From positions 1 through 64,000 of the forward strand of contig DATDBU010000026.1 of NCBI GenBank assembly GCA_036524675.1: a stretch of DNA of 64,000 bases, written 5' to 3'. This DNA comes from DATDAW01 sp036524675 (GTDB lineage: Bacteria; Verrucomicrobiota; Verrucomicrobiia; Chthoniobacterales; DASVRZ01). The translations under genes were made by a program, and so were the position numbers. This document shows, piece by piece, positions 53,733 through 62,592 of the stretch (position 1 is the first letter of the stretch; each line of letters begins with the position of its first letter). The notes under the pieces were generated by a model that was not told the DNA's origin, did no database searches, and worked only from the letters and a program-made list of their open reading frames with translations.

Positions 53733-54487
53733 AGGTTCAACTCCTTTTGGCGATAATGTTCGTCGATGCGGCTGGCGATGCGACGGACGTCTTCAGGGGT
53801 CATGAAGACAGGACCCCCGAGGGATGCGGCGCCCACGAAAATTTTGGCGGCTTTTTCGAGCATGAGCATCGCGGCTTCGGCCGACTGCGGGGTGGGGCCG
53901 AGCGTGATGGCGCCGTGGTTCCTAAGGAGGATGACGCGGGGAAGAATCCCGTAATCTTCAATGAAGAGCTCAGTCTTCTTTTGAATGACTCTTGCGAGCG
54001 TCAGACCCGGGTCGCAGTAGGGAACGAGGACGGATTCTGCGCCGCAGACTACGACTTCGTCGGGAAAAATGCGTTGGGTCGCGAATTTCTCGGCGAGTGG
54101 GGAACAGAGAATCTGGTTGGTGACGATCGGATGTGCGTGCGCGACGAATCGGATGCCGGGCAGCTGTAAAAGAACGGCGTGGAAAACGGCTTCGACAGAG
54201 GGTTTTTTGGATGATGGATCGACACGGCTGGCAAAAAGGCCGTCTTCGATTTCGTGATCAGTGAGGGCTTCCTTCTCGATGAGGTGATTGATGCCCGCAA
54301 AGGTGCATTCGACGACTCCGGAATCCGCGAGCGTGGCGAGATTGCCGCCGCTGGCCTTGATCCAAAAGGTGGTGTCATCGACGCGCCCGGACGTATTACC
54401 TTCTCCCAGAATCGCGAACCCGCGATCTTCGCGGCCCACGTCATGAGACAAGGTTAGAACAGCTTGTTTGACTTCGTGACTGGTCAT
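53729..54487 (-). CDS. Class II aldolase/adducin family protein (FucA-like)
   Basis: This 252-residue zinc aldolase has GNTSGRVDDTTFWIKASG, a VAHAHPIVTNQ zinc His pair, and ILLRNHGAITLG with the further His. FucA (~215 residues) cleaves fuculose-1-phosphate. It is the second aldolase of the operon, next to the fused one, so the two may serve different sugars or one may have changed function. Confidence 0.85.
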   Translation of the reverse strand: MTSHEVKQAVLTLSHDVGREDRGFAILGEGNTSGRVDDTTFWIKASGGNLATLADSGVVECTFAGINHLIEKEALTDHEIEDGLFASRVDPSSKKPSVEAVFHAVLLQLPGIRFVAHAHPIVTNQILCSPLAEKFATQRIFPDEVVVCGAESVLVPYCDPGLTLARVIQKKTELFIEDYGILPRVILLRNHGAITLGPTPQSAEAAMLMLEKAAKIFVGAASLGGPVFMTPEDVRRIASRIDEHYRQKELNL

Positions 54488-54504
54488 TGCAATGCCTTTC
54501 CGTT

Positions 54505-54570
54505 GATCTTTAACTTACTCTTACTCCGCACTCGCATTAAGAGAAGGGAGGTAAATTAAAGTTAAAGATC
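54505..54570. repeat. Inverted repeat between the isomerase and aldolase genes
   Basis: GATCTTTAACTT (54505-54516) and AAGTTAAAGATC (54559-54570) are perfect 12-base arms; the loop holds further partial pairing (ACTCTTACTCC with GGGAGG). It lies within the operon, so a hairpin here could lower expression of the downstream genes or stabilise the isomerase mRNA end. Confidence 0.8.
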
Positions 54571-54587
54571 CGGATCGATGTTGTTGA

Positions 54588-56189
54588 TTAGACGTCGCCG
54601 CAAACGGACACTTCGAGGCCGAGTTCGGCGAAGGCGGCTGCTTTGGCGTAGAGACCTTTTTTTGCGTCGGCCTTGCTGGGAGCATAAACGACCTGGATGT
54701 GGTTCGCCTGGTGTCGAGCCATCATTTGATCACGCGTGATGCCCTTCAATACCGTGTGCATGATGGGCCACTGCGGGGTGGTCAGCTTCCAGCGCTCCTC
54801 GGTTTCTTCCTGGGGCAATTCGATGACTTCGGCGAGGCCTGTGTCGTATTTGAGCTTGCCGTCGGCAACAAAGACGCGGCTCCAGACGATCCAGCCCGGT
54901 TTGCTGATTCCTTTAAGGGTACCTCCGCCCAGCCGGAAGTACATGGGAGGCTGGCGTTCACTGCTGGCACCGGCCCAACCGCCGATGAAGTGTTCAGCGG
55001 GTGCCGCGCCGGAAATGAGGAAAACCCAGACGTAATCGCTGTTGTATTGGCGGCCCCAGCGGAGGTCGTGAAGCGTGTTTTCGGGATCAAATCCGAGTTC
55101 GCGCCAGAGCCGGTAGGTGATGAGCCCGTCCAAGCCCGCGCATTCATCGACTTCGTTGAAATGCGGGAGGGCTTCTCCCGGATAAAGCTCTTCGTTCGTG
55201 CCTTCGCGATAGACCGGAGGACGGTCGACATTGTTGAGGGTGCCTTCGACGAGATCGCTGGCTGGAAGGAGATCCTTAAGACCCTGCTGGTATTGGATGC
55301 CGATAGTGGCGGCGCCAAATTCGTCGGCGATACGGACAGCTGCTACGTAAGTCTTACACTGCTGGAGGATCTGCGCTTCCGTCAGCTCTGTGGTTTCGTC
55401 AGCTCCCAGTTTGAATTTCAGGCCCTTGTCGAGGTACCATTGATAGACTTTCCAGGCTTCGTCGTCGGTGACGGTCAGCGTTTTTGCGTAGAGAGCGCTT
55501 TGGCTGAGCCTCTCTTTGTAAACACCTGTGGGGTTCAGAAGTTCGTCTGGAATGATGGCGTTGTACATGCCCATGCAGCCTTCGTCGAAGATACCCATGA
55601 TGGCCTTCTCAGCGCGAAATTTTTGGGCGAACTTGCGGCCCAACTTGTCAGCGGTGGCTGGGACATCGGCCTTGGCAAACGGGACGACGTGGGAGGTGTC
55701 ATGCTTGACCTTGCCTTTGGTTAACCAGAGCTTAAGATTCTTTTTGAAGTAGGCATCGTCAAAATTCTCACTCCAGAGAGTACTATATTTGACGCCGGCT
55801 TTGGTTAGCGAGCCGTTAAGGTTCAACATTCCGACGAGGCCCGGCCATGTGCCGCTCCAGTTGGCGAGGGTTAGAATAGGGCCAGTGTGTGTAATGAGGC
55901 CATGGAGAATATGATGGCTGTACTGCCAGACAGCTTCTGCCACAATGAGAGGGGAATCAGCTGGGATGGTTTTAAAAACTTCCATACCGTATTTCTGGCT
56001 ATCGATGAAGCCGTGGCCCTTTTCAGGATCGATGCCGTGGGCGCGCTTCACTTCGTAACCTTCGGCCTCGATGGCCGCGATGATCTGGGCTTCCATGGCG
56101 GCTTGCGCTTCCTGACACGTGCGGTTTGCGGCAAGGCGGAGATCGCCATTGGCAATCAGATAAACGGTGGGGGTGGAGGATTTCTTCAT
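54588..56189 (-). CDS. L-fucose isomerase-family protein
   Basis: This 533-residue protein belongs to the fucose isomerase fold family (FucI is 591), which converts the aldose to the ketose with Mn2+. Recognisable features are the WSGTWPGLVGML region, FDEGCMGMYNAIIP, and a C-terminal HQANHIQVVYAP with a probable metal His. Its ATG overlaps the regulator stop as ATGA. Fucose, rhamnose or another deoxysugar could be the substrate. Confidence 0.82.
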   Translation of the reverse strand: MKKSSTPTVYLIANGDLRLAANRTCQEAQAAMEAQIIAAIEAEGYEVKRAHGIDPEKGHGFIDSQKYGMEVFKTIPADSPLIVAEAVWQYSHHILHGLITHTGPILTLANWSGTWPGLVGMLNLNGSLTKAGVKYSTLWSENFDDAYFKKNLKLWLTKGKVKHDTSHVVPFAKADVPATADKLGRKFAQKFRAEKAIMGIFDEGCMGMYNAIIPDELLNPTGVYKERLSQSALYAKTLTVTDDEAWKVYQWYLDKGLKFKLGADETTELTEAQILQQCKTYVAAVRIADEFGAATIGIQYQQGLKDLLPASDLVEGTLNNVDRPPVYREGTNEELYPGEALPHFNEVDECAGLDGLITYRLWRELGFDPENTLHDLRWGRQYNSDYVWVFLISGAAPAEHFIGGWAGASSERQPPMYFRLGGGTLKGISKPGWIVWSRVFVADGKLKYDTGLAEVIELPQEETEERWKLTTPQWPIMHTVLKGITRDQMMARHQANHIQVVYAPSKADAKKGLYAKAAAFAELGLEVSVCGDV

Positions 56190-56959
56190 GTATGGAGGAC
56201 TTGTTTAGGGATTGGTAAAGCGAATTGAACGAGTTCGTTTGGGGACAGATCGGTGACCAGGGTTTCGATGCCGGACCATGTTTTGAGGAAGGCCGGAGCT
56301 GCGTGGCCGAATTTTGAGGCGTCCAGACAAAAGACGTGGTGTTTTGCCTGCTTGAGAGCGATTTTTTGATGCAGAACAACTTCATCCGTGCTGTTCCACA
56401 CACCGCTTTTGTCCGCCGCCTCGGCGCCGAGAAAGGCAACATCGATCGTATAAAAGGCGAGTGCTTTCCCGGCCTCCGGTCCAAGCAGGATCGATTGCCG
56501 ATTCAGGAAATGGCCGCCGGTGAGATAAACCGTAATGCCATTGACGCCGGCAAGAGTTTCCGCGGCGGGCAAGCTGTGCGTAATAACGCGCAGGGGAGTT
56601 ACAGGTTCCTGGCGGAGGGCCTCCGCAAGCGCAGCAATGGTGGTTCCGGCGTCGAGATAAATGGTGGCTCCAGCCTGAACCAGCTGACGGGCGCCGATCC
56701 CGATACGGTTTTTAGCGTCGCGGCGGTGGGATTGGCGTTCCCGGAAGGAGGCGAATCGCTGGTTAAAATCGCTGACAGCACCGCCGAAAGTCCGGACAAT
56801 GCGATTTTCCCGGGCAAGCGCCCGCAAATCGCGCCGAGCCGTAGCTTCGGAAATTTGAAGTAGGCTGCAAACCTCCGAGATGGGGAGGTAAGATCGTTGC
56901 TGTAGGAGGGTGGCCAATTGCTGACGTCGAGCCTCGACGAGGTGAAGAGGGACTTTCAA
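56186..56959 (-). CDS. DeoR-family transcriptional regulator
   Basis: This 257-residue regulator has an N-terminal helix-turn-helix (SYLPISEVCSLLQISEATAR RDL is the DeoR signature region) and a sugar-phosphate sensing domain with YLDAGTT, TGGHF and DVAFLGAEA. It is the first gene of the deoxysugar operon and is translationally coupled to the isomerase gene. It probably represses its own operon and is released by a phosphorylated sugar intermediate. Confidence 0.92.
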   Translation of the reverse strand: MKVPLHLVEARRQQLATLLQQRSYLPISEVCSLLQISEATARRDLRALARENRIVRTFGGAVSDFNQRFASFRERQSHRRDAKNRIGIGARQLVQAGATIYLDAGTTIAALAEALRQEPVTPLRVITHSLPAAETLAGVNGITVYLTGGHFLNRQSILLGPEAGKALAFYTIDVAFLGAEAADKSGVWNSTDEVVLHQKIALKQAKHHVFCLDASKFGHAAPAFLKTWSGIETLVTDLSPNELVQFALPIPKQVLHT

Positions 56960-56982
56960 AAGTAAGCGAACGGTAGATGCTT

Positions 56983-57006
56983 TTTATGACTGAAGTCAAT
57001 CATAAA
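56983..57006. promoter_or_regulatory. Candidate operator of the DeoR regulator
   Basis: A 24-bp dyad TTTATGACTGAA/GTCAATCATAAA has perfect outer arms TTTATGA/TCATAAA and an inner TGACT/AGTCA, 20 of 24 positions being symmetric. It lies 24 bases upstream of the regulator start, in an AT-rich patch, where a repressor would block transcription of the operon. Confidence 0.6.
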
Positions 57007-57160
57007 TCAACGGGTAGTCGGTCAGAGTTTTTTTAGAGGACGTCAACAGGGGGCCGACGGAAAACCCAGCGTTGGGGCGCGGCATTGGATGCGGCGATTT
57101 CAGTCGGGGTGTAAGGTCCGTAGAAATGTCCTTGCCTTCCGCTTGCGAGCGGCGGGGAAC

Positions 57161-57185
57161 GGGTGGATGGTGGCCACCCTTTTTA
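57161..57185 (+). terminator. Hairpin with T-run upstream of rbfA
   Basis: GGGTGG-ATGGTGG-CCACCC is followed by TTTTT (57180-57184), the form of a Rho-independent terminator on the plus strand. It lies in a divergent gap just 15 bases before rbfA, so it may be an attenuator in the rbfA leader. A similar GGGGTGG/CCACCCC hairpin lies at 62487. Confidence 0.5.
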
Positions 57186-57199
57186 GCCGGCCAATACTC

Positions 57200-57580
57200 A
57201 TGAAACATCGTCTCGAACGCGTCCAGGAAGTGATCAAGCGCGAACTTAGCGACCTGATCCATCGTCACGTCCAGTTCGCCAACGCGCTGGTGACAATCAA
57301 CCAGGTCGATATCACGCCCGATTTGAAACAGGCGCATATCTTCGTCGGAGTGATGGGCGCGGAAGCGGCCAAGAGAGCGGCTCTCAGTAAGCTCTCGGCC
57401 AACCGCCAACACCTGCAGCACGAGCTAGGCAAGCGTGTGATTATCAAATACACGCCGCATCTGCATTTTAAGCTCGATGAATCGATCGAACGCGGGACGC
57501 GGATCCTTCAAATCATGGACGAGGTCGACCAGTTGACACCGCCGGAAGCAGGCGAAGCAGGCGAAGCAGGGACGAAGTGA
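57200..57580 (+). CDS. rbfA: Ribosome-binding factor A
   Basis: This 126-residue KH-fold factor matures the 30S subunit 16S 5' end. The sequence KHRLERVQEVIKRELSDLIH, VDITPDLKQAHIFVGVMG and PHLHFKLDESIERGTRILQ are canonical. ATG 57200 matches the family N-terminus. The usual upstream nusA-infB are not here. Its end overlaps the DHH phosphoesterase start (GTGA), and truB follows, as in many genomes. Confidence 0.95.
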   Translation: MKHRLERVQEVIKRELSDLIHRHVQFANALVTINQVDITPDLKQAHIFVGVMGAEAAKRAALSKLSANRQHLQHELGKRVIIKYTPHLHFKLDESIERGTRILQIMDEVDQLTPPEAGEAGEAGTK

Positions 57581-58584
57581 GTATGCAAACGATGACAACG
57601 CTGGCGGAAATTGGCGCGGTCCTGCGTGCTCCTGAGTATCATAAATATTTGGTGCTGAGTCATATGCGTCCCGATGGAGACGCTTTGGGCAGCGAAATCG
57701 CAATGACGCTCGTCTTGAAGGGCCTGGGCAAGGACGTAACGGCGTGGAACGAGGACGGGATCCTCGAAAAGTTGAATTGGCTCCCGGGAGCAGAGCTGGT
57801 TTCCGAGCCTCCGAATCCGGAGAATCCGCAAGACTTTGATGTGGTCGTCGTTCTCGATACCGCAACACAACAGCGTGTTGGGACGCCGCTGAAGTCGATT
57901 CGCACGGCCAAAGTATGGATCAACATTGACCACCATGTGAGTAACGGGGGATATGGCGATCTGACCTTTGTTGATGCAAAAGCGCCGGCTACAGGAGAGA
58001 TCCTGTTCAATTTGTTCCGAGAAATGCGAGTAACCGTAAATGAAGCGGTGGCGGAGAATTTGTTCGTGGCGATTTCGACGGATACCGGCTCATTCCAATA
58101 TCCGTCGACAACGGCGCGGACATATGAAATCGGGGCGGAATTGATCCGGCTGGGAGCAAACGTGGGACGGATTTCGCAGGACTTGTACGAAAGTTATCCG
58201 CTGCGGCGCGTGCAATTGCTGAAATCGCTCTTGAACGAACTACGGCTTACAAGTGGAAATCGCGTGGCCAGCTTCGCGCTAACCATGGCGGAAGCAAGTG
58301 CCCTTGGTGTACAGCCCGAAGACAACGAAGGGCTGATCGATCATATCCGGGCGATTCAGGGCGTGCAGGTTGCAGTTTTTTTTGAGGAATTGCCCGACGG
58401 CCGCATTCGGGTGAGTGCCCGGTCGAAGAACCCCCGGTATGACGTTTGCAAAATCTGCCAAAGTTTTGGCGGTGGCGGCCATGCACTCGCTGCGGGCACG
58501 CGTGTACGCGGAACTCTCGACGAAGTGCGAACCGCTTTTTTGAAGAAGATTGACGATGAATTCGAAGACAATAACGACGCTTGA
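57577..58584 (+). CDS. nrnA: DHH/DHHA1 phosphoesterase, NrnA-like
   Basis: This 335-residue enzyme has the DHH metal motifs SHMRPDGDALGSE, VVLDTA and INIDHHVSN, and the C-terminal DHHA1 GGGGHALAAG motif. NrnA degrades nano-RNA and pAp. The family commonly sits between rbfA and truB. Start GTG 57577 or ATG 57583. Confidence 0.93.
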   Translation: MSMQTMTTLAEIGAVLRAPEYHKYLVLSHMRPDGDALGSEIAMTLVLKGLGKDVTAWNEDGILEKLNWLPGAELVSEPPNPENPQDFDVVVVLDTATQQRVGTPLKSIRTAKVWINIDHHVSNGGYGDLTFVDAKAPATGEILFNLFREMRVTVNEAVAENLFVAISTDTGSFQYPSTTARTYEIGAELIRLGANVGRISQDLYESYPLRRVQLLKSLLNELRLTSGNRVASFALTMAEASALGVQPEDNEGLIDHIRAIQGVQVAVFFEELPDGRIRVSARSKNPRYDVCKICQSFGGGGHALAAGTRVRGTLDEVRTAFLKKIDDEFEDNNDA

Positions 58585-59284
58585 TGGCGTTTTGCTGGTG
58601 GACAAGGCTGCAGGGATGACGTCGCACGACGTTGTGGCGATCGCTCGGAAAAAGTTCAGCATCACCAAAGTGGGACATTGCGGCACGCTGGATCCGCTTG
58701 CGACCGGGCTGCTTATTGTGGTGCTGGGCCGGGGAACGAAGATCCAGGATTTGCTGATGAGCGAAGATAAGGAATACGTCGGAACGCTGAAACTCGGCGA
58801 GGTCACGGATTCGCAGGATGCTGACGGCGAAATAACCCAAATGCGTCCAGTGCCGCAGTTTACGAATGCGGAAGTGGACAGGGCATTTTCAAAGTTCGCA
58901 GGCGACTTTTATCAGATGCCGCCCATGGTTTCAGCCATCAAAAAGGACGGTGTGCCGCTGTACAAACTGGCCCGACAGGGTAAGACTGTGGAGCGCGAAC
59001 CGCGTTTCGTCCACGTGTACGCCCATCAGATCTTCGGTGTAAATCTGCCCTTGGTGGAATTCCGTGTGGTGTGCAGCAAGGGTTTTTACGTCCGGACATA
59101 CGCGCATGACATCGGGCAGGAGCTTGGTTGCGGCGCTCACTTGCAGTCCCTGCGACGAACGAAATCTGGCCGGTTTACGCTGGATCGTGCCGTAACGGTG
59201 GACTCTCTAAAGAATGAACCACTGGAAGCGCTGCTACCAAAGGTAATCAGTCTGCCGGAGATATCGAGGCTGCGGGGCGCGTAG
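58556..59284 (+). CDS. truB: tRNA pseudouridine-55 synthase
   Basis: TruB makes pseudouridine 55 in the tRNA T-loop. The 242-residue protein has GVLLVDKAAGMTSHDVV, the catalytic Asp in VGHCGTLDPLATGLL, and GFYVRTYAHDIGQELG. ATG 58556 fits the family start. It overlaps the DHH gene by 29 bases. Confidence 0.96.
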   Translation: MNSKTITTLDGVLLVDKAAGMTSHDVVAIARKKFSITKVGHCGTLDPLATGLLIVVLGRGTKIQDLLMSEDKEYVGTLKLGEVTDSQDADGEITQMRPVPQFTNAEVDRAFSKFAGDFYQMPPMVSAIKKDGVPLYKLARQGKTVEREPRFVHVYAHQIFGVNLPLVEFRVVCSKGFYVRTYAHDIGQELGCGAHLQSLRRTKSGRFTLDRAVTVDSLKNEPLEALLPKVISLPEISRLRGA

Positions 59285-59386
59285 GGATGTTGGAAGAGTG
59301 AGTTTCAGGATCGCAAAATTTCATTAAGGCACACTGGGAATCCCGCGAGCTGCCATACTTCATTCATCCTTCACATGTTTTGATTT

Positions 59387-60316
59387 ATGCGCGTCCTGCG
59401 ATCGATCTCTGAACTTACTTCCCTTCCTGGCCCGGTTTCGCTGGGGATCGGCGTGTTTGATGGCGTCCATCCGGGGCACGAGCGTGTGATTCGCCGGGCG
59501 CTCGATGATGCTGCTGGACACGGAGGGACGGGAGTGATTGTGACGTTTCATCCCCATCCGGTGAAGGTTTTGCGACCGGAAAAGGCACCGCACCTACTAA
59601 CTTCCACGCCGCACAAGTTGCAGCTGATCCAAGCCTTGGGTGTGGACGTCGTATTGTTGATTGAATTTAATCGGGAATTTGCTGCAACCGATCCGGAGAT
59701 TTTCATCACGGACCTCGCGCGAGCGGCGCGCCCGCTGCAGACGATCTGCGTCGGAGAGAAATGGTTTTTCGGCAAGGACCGCCGTGGAAACGTCGCGCTT
59801 CTGCGTGAATTGGGTGAAAAGCTCGGTTTTACTGTTTCGGCGGTGCCGGCGGTGGAAATTGGCGGTCGAGTCGTTTCGAGCACATTGATTCGCGGCGAAG
59901 TCGAGCACGGTAGACTGGACGAGGTGGAGCGGTTTTTGGGAAGGCCGTTTACGATTTTAGGAACGGTCGTGGAGGGGAAAAAGCTGGGACATCAGCTCGG
60001 TTTTCCGACGGCGAATTTAACCGCGCACAATGAACAGTTTCCGCCCAACGGAGTGTATGCCGTTCGTGCATGGCTTGATGCGAAAGAGCTTCATGGTGTC
60101 GTCAACATTGGCATCCGTCCATCCATTGAAGATGCCGCGCCGCAACGCACACTGGAGTTGCACATTTTCGATTTTGAACGGGATATTTACGGGAAGGATC
60201 TGGAGGTCAAATTTGAAAAATTCCTGCGTCCTGAGAAGAAGTTTCCGTCGTTGGAGGCCCTCCGAGCTCAAATCGCCGTCGACGCAAAACAATCGCGCGA
60301 CATTTTCGGGATTTGA
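59387..60316 (+). CDS. ribF: Bifunctional riboflavin kinase / FAD synthetase
   Basis: RibF makes FMN and FAD. The N-terminal adenylyltransferase has GVFDGVHPGHERVI and VSSTLIRGEVEHGRL; the C-terminal kinase has GHQLGFPTANL and GVVNIGIRPS. The 309-residue length is normal. It follows truB by about 100 bases. Confidence 0.97.
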   Translation: MRVLRSISELTSLPGPVSLGIGVFDGVHPGHERVIRRALDDAAGHGGTGVIVTFHPHPVKVLRPEKAPHLLTSTPHKLQLIQALGVDVVLLIEFNREFAATDPEIFITDLARAARPLQTICVGEKWFFGKDRRGNVALLRELGEKLGFTVSAVPAVEIGGRVVSSTLIRGEVEHGRLDEVERFLGRPFTILGTVVEGKKLGHQLGFPTANLTAHNEQFPPNGVYAVRAWLDAKELHGVVNIGIRPSIEDAAPQRTLELHIFDFERDIYGKDLEVKFEKFLRPEKKFPSLEALRAQIAVDAKQSRDIFGI

Positions 60317-60370
60317 GGCACTGTCGGATGCCTTGTCTGTAAATATCCACCCTTAGTTTCTGGAATTGCC

Positions 60371-60715
60371 ATGTCTGAACTCACCCTCATCAAGACTGAA
60401 AAGACCGCCCCCTCCGCTTCAAGCGTGACCGTTGGAAGCAACCCGTTCCGCGTTGTCGTCGATCCTGCGATGCGCGCCAAATTGAAAGATGCCTTGATCC
60501 AGATGATCGACCATCATGACGCTACGCTGGCCGATTTTTTCGCCAACGGCCAGCTCAGCCTCGATAGTTACAAGGAATACATCGAGCTCTTTGCCTTCAG
60601 CCTTCGTGAGACCATGGAAACCCGTGAGGGCGTCGCCTATTTGCTCAAGGCTGCAGGCTTTGAGGTGCAGCCCGAGGACATCAATCTGCGCCCTGAGTGG
60701 CGATGGAAGGCGTGA
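60371..60715 (+). CDS. Small conserved-type helical protein of unknown function
   Basis: This 114-residue soluble protein (VDPAMRAKLKDALIQMIDHH; SYKEYIELFAFSLRETMETR) is rich in helix and has no known motif. It lies 54 bases after ribF on the same strand and ahead of phoH. No function is proposed. Confidence 0.72.
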   Translation: MSELTLIKTEKTAPSASSVTVGSNPFRVVVDPAMRAKLKDALIQMIDHHDATLADFFANGQLSLDSYKEYIELFAFSLRETMETREGVAYLLKAAGFEVQPEDINLRPEWRWKA

Positions 60716-60949
60716 CGTTGGCGGCTCGATGATCGAGCTGGGATCATTCAAGGAGACGTAAGGACGATAGCGATTGCCAAATACACCTATGAATGGTGGT
60801 CTCGACTGAGCTGACCACAAAATGTAGTTTCCCAAAAATTTTTGTAGCCATCGCCGCCGTGATTTGATCTATGTTGGGTCCATTGGCGGCAAATCCGTCA
60901 AAACAGCCGAAGGCCACACCTTGCGGCCTCCGGGTTCAGACCCTAAAAA
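60716..60949. other. Leader region of the PhoH-like gene
   Basis: No gene is seen. The stretch contains AT-rich sequence (near 60820-60845, AAAATTTTTG) that may hold the promoter of the downstream gene, then a GC-rich leader just before the start. Confidence 0.35.
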
Positions 60950-62461
60950 ATGGATTACAATTCCGGCTCCACCAATGGGCAGAACGGCGATCTGCATCTT
61001 GAAGTCCTCCCTCAGCCCGAGCGCCAACTCAGCACATCTCTGGCTCGCGTTAAAAACTACGTCCTCGATACCAATGTATTGCTACACGATCCCAACAGCA
61101 TCCATCGTTTCGATGACAATCATGTTTGGATTCCCGTCGAGGTCCTGAGTGAGCTCGACAAATTCAAGAATGAACAGTCTGAGCGCGGTGCTAATGCGCG
61201 CATCGTCCATCGATCCCTCTCGAAAATTTTCGGGAACAACCGACCCGCAGTCGTCAAAGGAGCACGCCTCCCTGGCGGCGGGAGCATCCGCATTGCCGTA
61301 AACGAACGTGCGACGGTCAAGCCAACGGGGAAATTGAAGCGTTTCCAAGCGCTTTTCCCGGAAACAGCCACTGTCGACAACCGCATCATCGCTTCCTGCC
61401 TCGAAATCGAGCGCCGTTGCGATGACCGTACTGTCCTCGTCACGAAGGATATCAATATGCTGCTGAAAGCCCTCGCCATCGGGCTCGATGCTGAGGATTA
61501 CCTGAACGACAAAGTTGAATCGCGGGACGTCGAGAGCGACATGCGCGTCATTAACGTGGCTCCGCATGAATTACAGCGATTCGGCAGCAGCCGGGTCCTG
61601 ACCATCGAGGATTCGCGTGCCCACGATTTGTTGCTCAACGAATACACGCTTCTGACGGTCGATGGTCAAAAATCACTCCCCGCCCGTTATGTGGGTGAAG
61701 GAATTTTTCGACGCCTCAACATTCCAGCTGCGCTCGACATTCCTAAAGGCATTACGCTCAAGCCAGCGAATGCCGGCCAGCAGTGCTTTCTCGATGCGCT
61801 GCTTGACCCGAGTATTTCATTGGTCACCTGCTACGGACAAGCCGGCACCGGAAAGACGCTGCTTGCTGTCGCGGCGGGGCTCTATGCGCTTTTTAGCCGT
61901 GATTACAATGGGATGACTGTTTCCCGTCCCGTTGTTGCCATGGGCAATACGCTTGGGTTTTTGCCCGGCACGCTTGACGAAAAAATGCGCCCCTGGCTCC
62001 AGTCGATTTACGATGCCTTTGATGTCCTATTGCCGATCCGAGCTCCCCACGCCGAAGGCAAAGCCGGGAAAAGAAAGCGCATCATCGAATCCGTTGCTGA
62101 GCTTTCGCCAGGACCCGCTCAGATGCGTCCGTACGAAAAACTGATCGAGCAGGGACTCGTGGAGATCGAAGCGCTTTGCTATATCCGTGGCCGGTCTATT
62201 CCCAACCGGTTTTTCGTGCTCGACGAAGCCCAGCAGCTCACGCCGCTCGAAGCAAAGACCGTTGTCACTCGGATGTCTCGTGGCTCGAAACTCGTGATGG
62301 TCGGTGATCCGGCGCAGATCGATCATCCTTATGTGGACAGCCGATCCAACGGCTTGGTTTACACGCGCGATCGGCTGAAAGGGCAAGGGATCACCGCACA
62401 CGTGACCTTGTCGAAAGGCGAACGCTCGTCGCTTGCAGAGATCGGCGCAACCTTGATGTAA
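60950..62461 (+). CDS. PhoH-like ATPase with N-terminal PIN domain (PhoH2 type)
   Basis: The N-terminal PIN domain has its Asp in NYVLDTNVLLHDP and later acids in DNRIIAS and VTKDINM. The PhoH helicase domain starts near residue 265 with Walker A GQAGTGKTLLA and Walker B FFVLDEAQQLTP, and ends MVGDPAQIDHP...SNGLVY. PIN-PhoH fusions act as RNA helicase/ribonucleases. The 503 residues are slightly long for the class. Confidence 0.93.
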   Translation: MDYNSGSTNGQNGDLHLEVLPQPERQLSTSLARVKNYVLDTNVLLHDPNSIHRFDDNHVWIPVEVLSELDKFKNEQSERGANARIVHRSLSKIFGNNRPAVVKGARLPGGGSIRIAVNERATVKPTGKLKRFQALFPETATVDNRIIASCLEIERRCDDRTVLVTKDINMLLKALAIGLDAEDYLNDKVESRDVESDMRVINVAPHELQRFGSSRVLTIEDSRAHDLLLNEYTLLTVDGQKSLPARYVGEGIFRRLNIPAALDIPKGITLKPANAGQQCFLDALLDPSISLVTCYGQAGTGKTLLAVAAGLYALFSRDYNGMTVSRPVVAMGNTLGFLPGTLDEKMRPWLQSIYDAFDVLLPIRAPHAEGKAGKRKRIIESVAELSPGPAQMRPYEKLIEQGLVEIEALCYIRGRSIPNRFFVLDEAQQLTPLEAKTVVTRMSRGSKLVMVGDPAQIDHPYVDSRSNGLVYTRDRLKGQGITAHVTLSKGERSSLAEIGATLM

Positions 62462-62486
62462 ACCGGCTCGACAACAGATAGTGGAC

Positions 62487-62517
62487 GGGGTGGAGCAGCT
62501 TGGTGGCTGGCCACCCC
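62487..62517 (+). repeat. GGGGTGG/CCACCCC hairpin after the PhoH-like gene
   Basis: Perfect 7-base arms (62487-62493, 62511-62517) enclose GGTGGCTGG-type sequence. There is no T-run, so a terminator role is uncertain. The sequence resembles the hairpin at 57161. Confidence 0.55.
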
Positions 62518-62592
62518 GGCACGAAGTTTTGGAGGTTCATTTGGGAAAAGTCGTTGGATTTCCGGTGGGACGAGTGCTACAAACGCCCTCCC

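Noticed and set aside
50063..56959. Bacterial microcompartment locus
   Set aside because: The sugar enzymes resemble those of known loci, but no shell protein gene lies within the window.
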